From assembly GCA_031267175.1 (NCBI GenBank), contig JAIRZP010000091.1:1-7473 (forward strand): a stretch of DNA of 7,473 nt. Direction: 5' to 3'. Shown one piece after another: positions 1 through 5,473 of this stretch. The stretch comes from Coriobacteriales bacterium (lineage in GTDB: Bacteria > Actinomycetota > Coriobacteriia > Coriobacteriales > UBA8131). Below the pieces are notes generated by a model. That model had not been told where the DNA came from. It made no database searches and was given only the letters and a program-made list of their open reading frames with translations. Positions within the stretch are counted from its first letter, which is position 1, and each line of letters opens with the position of its first letter. A program made the translations under genes and the position numbers.

Positions 1-1965
1 GCCTTTGATAAGCTCGTGCACATGGACTTTGACCTGGCCAGCGCCGGTGAGAGCCGCCAATTCATCGACCTCATCTGGGGTGCCGTGCTCACCCGCTTCC
101 TCACCATTGCCAAGTTTGCTGGCTACGGCAACGTGCGTCCCTCGGGCCGCGTGCAAACGCCTACGCTGGCCCTGGTGGTGGCCCGCGAGAAGGAGCGACT
201 GGCCTTTGTTCCCGAGGATTACTGGGTGCTCAAGGCGCAGTTGCAGAGCAGGGAGGGAGACACCAGCACTGCCTTTGAGGCCGTGCACAAGACTGCGCGC
301 TTCAAAAACGAGCCCGAGGCCCAGGCCGCCTACAGCGCCGCCAGCGGTGCCCAGAGCGCAACGGTTAAGGAGGTAACCCGCAAGCAGCGCAAGGTACAGC
401 CTCCCGCGCCGTTTTCCACGACCTCCCTCATGGCCGCCGCCAGTGCGGAGGGCCTCTCGCCGGGACGCACCATGCGTATTGCCGAGTCGCTCTACATGGC
501 TGGCTACATCAGCTATCCGCGCGTGGATAACACGGTCTATCCCGACACGCTGGATCTGCGGGAAGTCACCGGCATGCTGGCGGGTATTGCGCAGTATTCC
601 TCCTACGCACGCGGCCTGCTTGCCAAGGGGCAGCTCAGCGCCACCCGTGGCAAGACTTTTGACACCGACCATCCTCCCATCTATCCTACGGCGGTTGCCT
701 CTCAGGACAAGCTTCGCGCCGATGAATGGAAGCTCTACAACCTTGTGGCCCGACGCTTTCTGGCTACGCTCAGTGACCCTGCGGTCGTCGAAGGCACCAA
801 GGTGAGCCTGGACGTGGGAAGTGAGCCCTTTGAGGCCAAGGGTGACGTGCTGGTGGAGCCGGGATTTAGAGGCATCTACCCCTACGGCCTCAAGAAGGAC
901 GAGCAGCTGCCGCAGCTTGCCCAGGGCCAGACGGTGACGGTAAAGGGTGTTACCCTGGACAAGAAGCAGACCGAACCGCCGAGCCGCTTCTCTGCCGGAC
1001 GTCTCATTCAGGAGATGGAGAAGGCAGGGCTCGGCACCAAGTCTACCCGCCACTCCATCATCGAGCGTCTCGGAGAGGTGCGCTATATCCAGAACGACCC
1101 CGTGGAGCCCACGCAGCTCGGCATTGCCGTCATTGACGCGCTGGGCGCCTATGCTCCCCATATCACCACTCCCGAGATGACCGCCCAGCTGGAGAGCGAG
1201 ATGAGCAGCATCGCCGCAGGCACGGAGAGTCGTGATACGGTGCTCATGCACTCGCGCAGGCTCCTGGAGGCGGAGATGAACGTGCTCATTCCCCGTAAGG
1301 ACGATGTGGGCGAGGCGCTGGCCGAGGCGGTCTCGGCCGATGCCCGCGTTGGCACCTGTCCGCGCTGCGGCAAGGATCTGCTCATCAAGCAGAGCGCCCG
1401 CACCCGAGGGAGCTTCATCGGTTGCAGCGGCTGGAAGTCCACGGGTGACGGCTGCGATGTGACCTATCCACTGCCCCAGGGCAAGATAGAAGCGGTGGAC
1501 GACGTGTGCCCCGTCTGTGGCAAGCCGCAGATAAAGATAACGCAGTTCAGGCAAAAGCCGCTGGTGCGCTGTGTTGACCCCGAGTGCAGCTCCAATCAGG
1601 AGCCGGAGCTGGATGTGGGAGAATGCCAGACCTGCGCGGCCCATGGCTGGCAGGGCCGTTTGATTGCGCAGCGCTCTCCTCGCAGCCTCAAACGCTTTAT
1701 CCGGTGTACGAATTATGACGAATGCAAGACCTCCTATCCTCTGCCGCAGCGCGGAGAGCTTTCTGCCACGGGCAAGGTCTGCGAGGCCTGTGGCGCGCCC
1801 AAGGTCGTTATTAAGACCAGCCGTGGGCCCTGGGAGCTGTGTCCCAATCCGGAGTGTCCCCTGCGTGCGGAGGCTGAGGCAGCCAAGACATCGAAGGCAT
1901 CGAAAAAGAAGGCGGTCAAGGGCTCAGCAGGAACAAAGACGGCAGCTCAACGCAAGCGGCCATGA
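1..1965 (+). CDS. topA: DNA topoisomerase I, type IA, archaeal-like (5' end outside window)
   Basis: Type IA topoisomerase, which relaxes negatively supercoiled DNA by a single-strand break held on a tyrosine. The frame is open from base 1, so the N-terminal TOPRIM domain lies upstream of the window. Visible in order: a core segment with SGRVQTPTLALVV (nt ~145-180), as in archaeal TopA and TopB; the active-site motif GYISYPRVDN, with the presumed catalytic Tyr codon at 514-516; the rest of the cleavage/strand-passage core to about nt 1310; then four C4 zinc-finger units between 1357 and 1857, starting CPRCG, CPVCG, CQTC and CEACG. A Lys-rich tail follows. Zinc fingers of this kind bind single-stranded DNA in TopA. 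The core resembles archaeal TopA more than E. coli TopA, so a TopB-type label is possible. The TGA at 1963-1965 is overlapped by an ATGA. Family assignment is very sure; the symbol is less sure. Confidence 0.93.
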   Translation, partial: AFDKLVHMDFDLASAGESRQFIDLIWGAVLTRFLTIAKFAGYGNVRPSGRVQTPTLALVVAREKERLAFVPEDYWVLKAQLQSREGDTSTAFEAVHKTARFKNEPEAQAAYSAASGAQSATVKEVTRKQRKVQPPAPFSTTSLMAAASAEGLSPGRTMRIAESLYMAGYISYPRVDNTVYPDTLDLREVTGMLAGIAQYSSYARGLLAKGQLSATRGKTFDTDHPPIYPTAVASQDKLRADEWKLYNLVARRFLATLSDPAVVEGTKVSLDVGSEPFEAKGDVLVEPGFRGIYPYGLKKDEQLPQLAQGQTVTVKGVTLDKKQTEPPSRFSAGRLIQEMEKAGLGTKSTRHSIIERLGEVRYIQNDPVEPTQLGIAVIDALGAYAPHITTPEMTAQLESEMSSIAAGTESRDTVLMHSRRLLEAEMNVLIPRKDDVGEALAEAVSADARVGTCPRCGKDLLIKQSARTRGSFIGCSGWKSTGDGCDVTYPLPQGKIEAVDDVCPVCGKPQIKITQFRQKPLVRCVDPECSSNQEPELDVGECQTCAAHGWQGRLIAQRSPRSLKRFIRCTNYDECKTSYPLPQRGELSATGKVCEACGAPKVVIKTSRGPWELCPNPECPLRAEAEAAKTSKASKKKAVKGSAGTKTAAQRKRP

Positions 1966-1974
1966 AGGAAGGAG
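1966..1974 (+). promoter_or_regulatory. Strong Shine-Dalgarno site just after topA
   Basis: The purine run AAGGAAGGA/GAAGG begins at the topA stop codon and lies 5-6 nt before GTG at 1980. It is the strongest ribosome binding site visible in the window, yet the frame it serves closes after about 30 codons. I infer that it once served a full gene translationally coupled to topA. Confidence 0.5.
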
Positions 1975-1979
1975 AAGGC

Positions 1980-2072
1980 GTGGCAAAGCCCCTCAAACTA
2001 TCAAGTTACTTTATAGTTGACCTTTCATCTCTTTCAGGCATTGACGGCGGAGCTACTTTCTTGTTACTATAG
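1980..2072 (+). pseudogene. Short frame behind topA, possible remnant of a gene start
   Basis: A GTG-started frame of 30 codons ending in TAG (2070-2072). It can also be read from an ATG at 1962 that overlaps the topA stop as ATGA, giving 36 codons. It follows a strong ribosome binding site. The peptide contains SSYFIV and then GIDGG, which loosely recalls the N-terminus of thymidylate kinase (FIxFEGIDGxGKST). In some actinobacteria tmk follows topA. The P-loop lysine and GKS/T are absent, and six unrelated residues separate the two pieces. The base composition turns AT-rich. Options are a decayed tmk 5' end, a small real peptide, or chance. The resemblance is weak and is inference only. Confidence 0.28.
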
Positions 2073-2086
2073 TTGTCCCCCCCACT

Positions 2087-2115
2087 GGCTAGCACAGGGT
2101 CAACCCGTGCTAGCC
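2087..2115 (+). terminator. Hairpin, candidate terminator of topA transcript
   Basis: Inverted repeat GGCTAGCAC / GTGCTAGCC (9 bp, perfect) is continued, after one bulged A, by GGG / CCC around a TCAA loop. It is followed by TTTC only, so the U-tract is weak. It lies 122 nt after the topA stop and 15 nt after the short frame's stop. Position and stem stability favour termination on the + strand; a repeat element is the alternative. Confidence 0.4.
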
Positions 2116-2222
2116 TTTCATGCCAACTACTGAGCAGTCACAGGATCTTGTGGGTAAAAAGCCCGTCTTGGGTTACAAGGACAGAGACTGTTCACTTACA
2201 ACACCATATCGCCCTTCGCCCT

Positions 2223-2280
2223 GGTCCTACCCCGCCAAGCGAAGGATCCCTAAACTGTCCGGTACAGGTCCTACCCCGCC
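2223..2280. repeat. 14-bp direct repeat, two copies
   Basis: GGTCCTACCCCGCC occurs identically at 2223-2236 and 2267-2280. The second copy covers the loop and the base of the 3' arm of the 2255-2292 hairpin. Two copies only, so not a CRISPR array. It could be debris of a duplicated repeat unit. Confidence 0.7.
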
Positions 2281-2292
2281 TGTGCCGGACAG
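2255..2292 (-). terminator. 14-bp hairpin downstream of fumarase alpha gene
   Basis: Arms CTGTCCGGTACAGG (2255-2268) and CCTGTGCCGGACAG (2279-2292) pair over 14 positions around a 10-nt loop. On the + strand the one imperfect pair is a T-G wobble; on the - strand it is a C-A mismatch. It lies 27 nt past the stop of the minus-strand gene and is followed on that strand by TTTAGGG, a poor U-tract. It may be a terminator for the fumarase gene or a repetitive palindromic element. Confidence 0.4.
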
Positions 2293-2319
2293 CTGTATAT
2301 ACGGCCGTTTGTACCGCTG

Positions 2320-3267
2320 CTAAAAAAGGGGGATGCTTACCGAGCGAAGCGCGGTGCAGCCGATGTTTACTGCCACCGGCAGCGCGGCGATGTGCGAGGG
2401 TGCAGTCTCCATATGTACGGCAAGCGCCGTGGTAGAGCCCCCCAGGCCACCCGGGCCGATGCCGAGGGCGTTGATGCGGGTGAGCAACTGCTCCTCCAGG
2501 AGCGCTGTCTCCGCGTTGGGGTGTACGCTGCCCAGGGTTCTCAGCAGAGCGTGTTTGGCAAGGCCGGCTACCCGGTCAAAACTGCCTCCCACACCCACGC
2601 CCACCACCAGGGGCGGACAGGCATTGGCCCCCTTGGCAGCAACGGCTTCTTCCACAAAATCCAACATGCCGGCAACACCCACACCGGGCGGTAACAGGGC
2701 CAGCGCTGAGGCATTATCCGAGCCGCCGCCTTTGAGCATGATGTGCAGGGTGGCCGCAGGTATGGCCGCAGCGGTGTTTACAGGGGAGGGTGCCGGGGTG
2801 TCCCCCGAAGTGATGGCAGGCATGCCAGCGGAGGCAGCGGACTCGCTCCCCCGTTTTAACAGCAACTCGCAGAACGCAGGGGTATTGTCCTGGGTATTGA
2901 CACGCTCGAGCAGGGCGTCCCGCACCATGCTCCTGCGCATCCCCGCGGCCTTTGAGGCCCTGGCTACGGCTGCGTCCACCTGGGAGAACAGGTCTGCCGT
3001 GAGATTCACGGCGCCGCTTGCCTCCACGCACACCCACACGGAGCCGGTGTCCTGACAGAGCGGCAAGCCTTCGGTAGCCGCCAGGGCGGCATTGGCCAGG
3101 AGCTGCTCAAGCACCTCGACACCGCGCTCGCTCTCTTCGGTGGCAAGCGACGCTTCCAGCGCGGCCAGATAGTCGGGGCGGAGCGTTGAGGCCAGCTTTG
3201 CCACGTGCTCTTCAACCAGCTCGGCAAGCTGTGCCGCGTCAAGGGTTATCGGGGGCTTCGGTCTCAT
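2320..3267 (-). CDS. fumA: Class I fumarate hydratase / tartrate dehydratase alpha subunit
   Basis: Alpha subunit of an oxygen-sensitive [4Fe-4S] hydro-lyase that hydrates fumarate to malate (or handles tartrate), 315 residues. Family signatures: LPLCQDTGS (residues 68-76), KGGGSDNAS (179-187), CPPLVVGVGVGG (217-228), GPGGLGGSTTALAV (271-284) and ALPVAVNIGC (295-304). Cys71, Cys217 and Cys304 sit where the three cluster-binding cysteines are expected. The ATG at 3265-3267 is chosen because the family similarity starts soon after it and a promoter lies directly upstream. Oddities: residues ~139-172 form an Ala/Pro/Ser-rich stretch between DNTPAF and the KGGGS motif, longer than usual; Ser277 replaces the usual basic residue in GGK/RTT; and no beta subunit follows. 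Active fumarase would need a beta subunit encoded elsewhere. Tartrate dehydratase (TtdA) cannot be excluded. Confidence 0.88.
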   Translation of the reverse strand: MRPKPPITLDAAQLAELVEEHVAKLASTLRPDYLAALEASLATEESERGVEVLEQLLANAALAATEGLPLCQDTGSVWVCVEASGAVNLTADLFSQVDAAVARASKAAGMRRSMVRDALLERVNTQDNTPAFCELLLKRGSESAASAGMPAITSGDTPAPSPVNTAAAIPAATLHIMLKGGGSDNASALALLPPGVGVAGMLDFVEEAVAAKGANACPPLVVGVGVGGSFDRVAGLAKHALLRTLGSVHPNAETALLEEQLLTRINALGIGPGGLGGSTTALAVHMETAPSHIAALPVAVNIGCTALRSVSIPLF

Positions 3268-3273
3268 ATGCCC

Positions 3274-3282
3274 ATAGTAGCA
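3274..3282 (-). promoter_or_regulatory. Extended -10 promoter for fumarase alpha gene, possibly leaderless
   Basis: On the minus strand the sequence reads TGCTACTAT, an extended -10 (TGn plus TACTAT at 3279-3274). Its usual start point, about 7 nt downstream, falls at or next to the ATG at 3267. No Shine-Dalgarno site is visible before that ATG. I infer a leaderless or nearly leaderless mRNA. Confidence 0.42.
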
Positions 3283-3295
3283 CAGCGCTGTGCTA
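3278..3295. promoter_or_regulatory. 18-bp perfect palindrome between divergent genes, candidate operator
   Basis: TAGCACAGCGCTGTGCTA is a perfect palindrome. Each end provides the TGCTA of an extended -10: TGCTACTAT leftward for the fumarase gene and TGCTATCAT rightward for galU. A dimeric regulator bound here would cover both promoters. No regulator gene is in the window. Confidence 0.5.
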
Positions 3296-3299
3296 TCAT
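3291..3299 (+). promoter_or_regulatory. Extended -10 promoter for galU
   Basis: TGTGCTATCAT contains TGn followed by TATCAT (3294-3299). No good -35 lies about 17 nt upstream (CCCATA), which suits an extended -10 promoter. Transcription would start near 3306, giving a leader of about 110 nt that includes the large hairpin at 3325-3376. Confidence 0.4.
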
Positions 3300-3324
3300 T
3301 TGGGAGAGAGGGACGTTGCTGAAA

Positions 3325-3376
3325 GGGGACGGGGCAACGGGCCCACGAACCCCCGTGGGTCCGTTGCCCCGTCCCC
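3325..3376 (+). repeat. 23-bp-stem hairpin in galU leader, REP-like
   Basis: Arms 3325-3347 and 3354-3376 pair over all 23 positions, with only one G-T wobble (3341 with 3360) and a six-base AACCCC loop. Arms begin GGGGACGGGG and end CCCCGTCCCC. It lies between the putative galU promoter and the ribosome binding site at 3405-3409. There is no T-run after it, so it is not a typical intrinsic terminator. GC-rich palindromes of this type are typical of REP elements moved by REP-associated tyrosine transposases; that link is inference. Confidence 0.75.
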
Positions 3377-3414
3377 GGCCTCGCCCTCTCAGAGTCAAAC
3401 GAACAGGAGCACGC

Positions 3415-4290
3415 ATGAAAGCTATCATCCCTGCCGCAGGCCAGGGAACACGGTTTTTGCCGGCAAGCAAGGCGGTACCCAAAGAGATGCTGCCCGTGCT
3501 GGACAAGCCGATGATTCAATACGTGGTTGAGGAGGCCCTGGCCGCCGATGCCCGTGAGGTCATCATCATCTTGAGCGATGACAAGCCGGAGATTGCGGCG
3601 CACTTCTCTCCCAGCCCGGATCTCGTACGGAGCCTTGAGCATAAGGGCAGCACCACTCTGGCACAGAGCGTACGGCACGCCGGTGCCCTCCCCGTTTCCT
3701 TTGTACGACAACCGCAACCTCTGGGTCTTGGCAATGCCGTGTATCAGGCCGAGGATTTCGTGTGCGGCGCCACCGAGGGCTTCTTCGTATTGCTCGGCGA
3801 TGTGCTCGTGCCCGACAACAGGCTACTCAGGCGGATGCGCGAGGTGTCTGCGGCACAGGGCAATGCCAGCGTGCTTGCGGTTATCCGCGTGCCGGACGAG
3901 GATGTCTCGCGCTTTGGCATCGTCGATGTCGAGCTTATAGGTGGAAGCGAGCAGGACGGCACGGCGGTGTGGCAGATCAATGCCCTCGTAGAAAAGCCGC
4001 TGCCAGAGGAAGCTCCCAGCAATCTCGCTATTTTTGGCAGATACCTTCTCACTCCGCGGGTCATGGAGATACTCGCCCATACGGGCCCCGGGGCAGGCGG
4101 CGAGATCCAGCTCACCGATGCCCTGGAAGAGCTGCTCGCGAGCGAGCCTCTGTATGCTATCGAGGTAGGTGCGGACGAGGGCCTTGACTGTGGAACCGTC
4201 GCGGATTGGCTCTCCACAAATATCAAACTGGCCGCACGTGATGCCGAGTTGTCAAAAGTGGTATCCGCGGCATGTGATAGAATCTTCTAG
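3415..4290 (+). CDS. galU: UTP-glucose-1-phosphate uridylyltransferase
   Basis: Makes UDP-glucose from glucose-1-phosphate and UTP in the cytoplasm, the sugar donor for envelope polysaccharides and glycolipids. The protein has 291 residues, a normal bacterial GalU length. It begins with the nucleotidyltransferase signature GQGTRFLP (9-16), then KAVPKEMLP (19-27) with the expected lysines, DKPMIQYVV (30-38), GLGNAV (104-109, usually GLGHAV), LLGDVL (126-131), VEKP (192-195, sugar-phosphate contact), APSNLAIFGRY (200-210) and GEIQLTDA (229-236). The ATG at 3415 is set by AGGAG at 3405-3409, five bases upstream; the frame is open further up, but that part covers the promoter and hairpin. The last codon (TTC) and the TAG stop fall inside the left arm of the fold-back element at 4285-4453. 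The small membrane protein gene follows beyond that element, so read-through into the next genes is possible. Confidence 0.95.
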   Translation: MKAIIPAAGQGTRFLPASKAVPKEMLPVLDKPMIQYVVEEALAADAREVIIILSDDKPEIAAHFSPSPDLVRSLEHKGSTTLAQSVRHAGALPVSFVRQPQPLGLGNAVYQAEDFVCGATEGFFVLLGDVLVPDNRLLRRMREVSAAQGNASVLAVIRVPDEDVSRFGIVDVELIGGSEQDGTAVWQINALVEKPLPEEAPSNLAIFGRYLLTPRVMEILAHTGPGAGGEIQLTDALEELLASEPLYAIEVGADEGLDCGTVADWLSTNIKLAARDAELSKVVSAACDRIF

Positions 4291-4453
4291 TGCTCTGTTA
4301 AGTCTAAAACTGCCGTTAGCTGCTTAGCTCATTTTTCACAGTGCAAGGCGGACGAAGGAGCCCTACTGGCGGTAATGCGACTGAGGCCAACGCAGCAATG
4401 TGGAAAAGGAGCAAGCAGATAATGGTAGTTTTAGACTTAACGGAGCACTGGAA
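4285..4453. mobile_element. MITE-like fold-back element overlapping the galU stop
   Basis: Left arm 4285-4344 and right arm 4395-4453 are inverted copies matching at about 51 of 60 positions with one single-base gap. The central loop is about 50 nt. The outer 30 nt match at 27 positions; all three differences (4288, 4296, 4312 against 4450, 4442, 4426) are transitions that leave G-T wobbles on the + strand. The outer core of the terminal repeats is AGTGCTCtGTTAAGTC, in lower case where the arms differ. There is no coding capacity. I see no clear target-site duplication. This is the form of a non-autonomous MITE; the transposase family is not identifiable from the sequence. No T-run follows, so it is a poor terminator, though its RNA would be a long double-stranded hairpin. 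Confidence 0.78.
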
Positions 4454-4476
4454 ACCTCGGTAACGAGGCCCGTACC

Positions 4477-4496
4477 TACACGACTTTACACGACTT
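4477..4496 (+). repeat. Perfect 10-bp tandem duplication
   Basis: TACACGACTT occurs twice in tandem (4477-4486, 4487-4496), directly before the AGAGG ribosome binding site of the small membrane protein gene. A 5-bp hairpin, CCTCG/CGAGG, lies just upstream at 4455-4468. It could be a tandem operator half-site or a replication slippage product. Confidence 0.7.
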
Positions 4497-4507
4497 GAGA
4501 GGCCCAC

Positions 4508-4648
4508 ATGGAAGAACCAACCCTTATAGAGAGTCTGATAGGCGTTCCCATTCCGGATTATGTCCTGTGGATAGCTATTGGCGTTATCGTTGTCGTTGCC
4601 ATCGCTCTGGTTGCCTGGGGATTCTTTAAAGAAGTCAACAAGAAATAG
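4508..4648 (+). CDS. Small single-span membrane protein upstream of sortase
   Basis: A 46-residue protein, not a family I recognise. It has an acidic N-terminus (MEEPTLIESLIG), a proline pair (VPIPD), one strongly hydrophobic helix at about residues 18-40 rich in Ile and Val, and a basic tail (KEVNKK). By the positive-inside rule the C-terminus would be cytoplasmic and the N-terminus outside. The ATG at 4508 has AGAGG at 4498-4502, five bases upstream. The stop is six bases before the sortase start, and the sortase has no obvious ribosome binding site of its own, which suggests translational coupling. A role as a sortase partner or membrane scaffold is inference. Hydrophobicity, spacing and ribosome binding site make it very likely a real gene. 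Confidence 0.72.
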   Translation: MEEPTLIESLIGVPIPDYVLWIAIGVIVVVAIALVAWGFFKEVNKK

Positions 4649-4654
4649 CCACAC

Positions 4655-5473
4655 ATGCCCAAGCACGCTCACACTGCTGAGACCACGGTAAAAGGTGGCC
4701 TGCTTTCGCGCTTGCTGCTGATTTTTGGCAGCATACTGCTCGTTGTGGCAGTGCTGATAGGGGGTTATATCGTTTGGCAGTACCTGGATGCCCAAAACCG
4801 CTACAGCAACCTGCAGTCGGTGGCCGGGCTTGAGCTCACTACGTCTCAGTCGGTAGTGGATCCCAACTTGCAGGTTGATGAGCTGAGCTTTGACTGGGAA
4901 GCGCTCAGTGCACTCAACCCCGATGTCGTGGGCTGGATCATCGTGCCCGGCACCAATATCAACTATCCCATCGTGCAGGGTACCAATAACGATTACTACC
5001 TCTACCACCTGTTTGATTCGTCGTCTTCGGGCACCGGGGCCATCTTTGCCGACTACGAGGGGAGTGCTACGCTCACCGGCCAGCACAACATCATCTACGG
5101 CCACAATATGTTTGACGGCTCCATGTTCTCCGACATGCTCATGTACACCAACCAGGGCTATTTTGACGAGCACCGGAGGATATATGTCTGCACGCCAGAA
5201 GCCAATTATGAGCTGAGTGCCGCAGCGGCCATCAACGTTGCCGCTGACGCGCCGTTGCGCGAGTTCGCCTTTGCAGACCAGGAGAGTTTTACCGCGTTTG
5301 TGCGACAGACGCTTGCCTCGCCTGTTACGGCAGCGCAGGATATTGAGGATCGCATCGCCGAGGCAGGCTCTCTGTACTCGTTTGTTACCTGTGAGACCTT
5401 TGACGCCAGCCGGCGCATTATCCTCTGTGCCGTGCCGACAAGAACCGTGGATCTCACCGATGTTGAGCTCTGA
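4655..5473 (+). CDS. srtB: Class B sortase
   Basis: Membrane-anchored cysteine transpeptidase that cleaves a C-terminal sorting signal and links the protein to peptidoglycan or to a pilin; 272 residues. It has a short cytoplasmic N-terminus, a signal anchor at about residues 16-44 (LLLIFGSILLVVAVLIGGY), then an extracellular sortase domain. Visible catalytic residues: His150 in NIIYGHNM, Cys246 in YSFVTCETF, and an Arg at 253-254 in SRRIILCAV. DVVGWIIVPGTNINYPIVQ (90-108) and DYYLYHLF (113-120) are typical of class B enzymes. It is preceded by the small membrane protein with a 6-bp gap. No protein with an LPXTG- or NPQTN-like sorting signal lies in the window, so the substrate is unknown. Its last 14 bases overlap the chosen purF start. 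Confidence 0.93.
   Translation: MPKHAHTAETTVKGGLLSRLLLIFGSILLVVAVLIGGYIVWQYLDAQNRYSNLQSVAGLELTTSQSVVDPNLQVDELSFDWEALSALNPDVVGWIIVPGTNINYPIVQGTNNDYYLYHLFDSSSSGTGAIFADYEGSATLTGQHNIIYGHNMFDGSMFSDMLMYTNQGYFDEHRRIYVCTPEANYELSAAAAINVAADAPLREFAFADQESFTAFVRQTLASPVTAAQDIEDRIAEAGSLYSFVTCETFDASRRIILCAVPTRTVDLTDVEL

Larger units (their letters stand above)
1966..2319. other. Gene-poor space between convergent topA and fumarase alpha genes
   Basis: Apart from the short frame after topA, this stretch shows no convincing protein. It holds two hairpins, a 14-bp direct repeat, a run of seven C (2077-2083), and near-repeats of GTTACTTTATAGTTGACC (2005-2022) and GTTACTATAGTTGTCC (2063-2078). The part from about 2116 to 2222 shows nothing I recognise: no tRNA, riboswitch or second fumarase subunit. 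Confidence 0.6.

Noticed and set aside
2116..2222. tRNA or small RNA in the topA-fumarase gap
   Set aside because: No cloverleaf or known RNA motif was seen by eye.
2223..2280. Possible CRISPR remnant
   Set aside because: Only two 14-bp copies with no regular spacing series and no cas genes.
2333..3055. 240-codon plus-strand frame opposite the fumarase gene
   Set aside because: Pro/Ser/Ala-rich shadow of a gene with clear cluster-binding motifs on the other strand.
3205..3414. N-terminal extension of galU
   Set aside because: It would translate the promoter and the 23-bp hairpin; AGGAG and the start of the GalU fold fix the ATG at 3415.
3300..3414. Riboswitch in the galU leader
   Set aside because: The leader is dominated by a simple perfect hairpin; I recognise no aptamer core.
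3268..3717. N-terminal extension of the fumarase frame
   Set aside because: The extra part lies antisense to galU and across the palindrome and hairpin; family similarity begins after the ATG at 3267.
4316..5173. Long minus-strand open frame opposite the membrane protein and sortase genes
   Set aside because: It crosses the fold-back element and mirrors two well-supported + strand genes; its composition shows no family motif.
5217..5459. N-terminal extension of purF inside the sortase gene
   Set aside because: PurF needs only a short propeptide before its catalytic Cys; the upstream part is an out-of-frame reading of the sortase.
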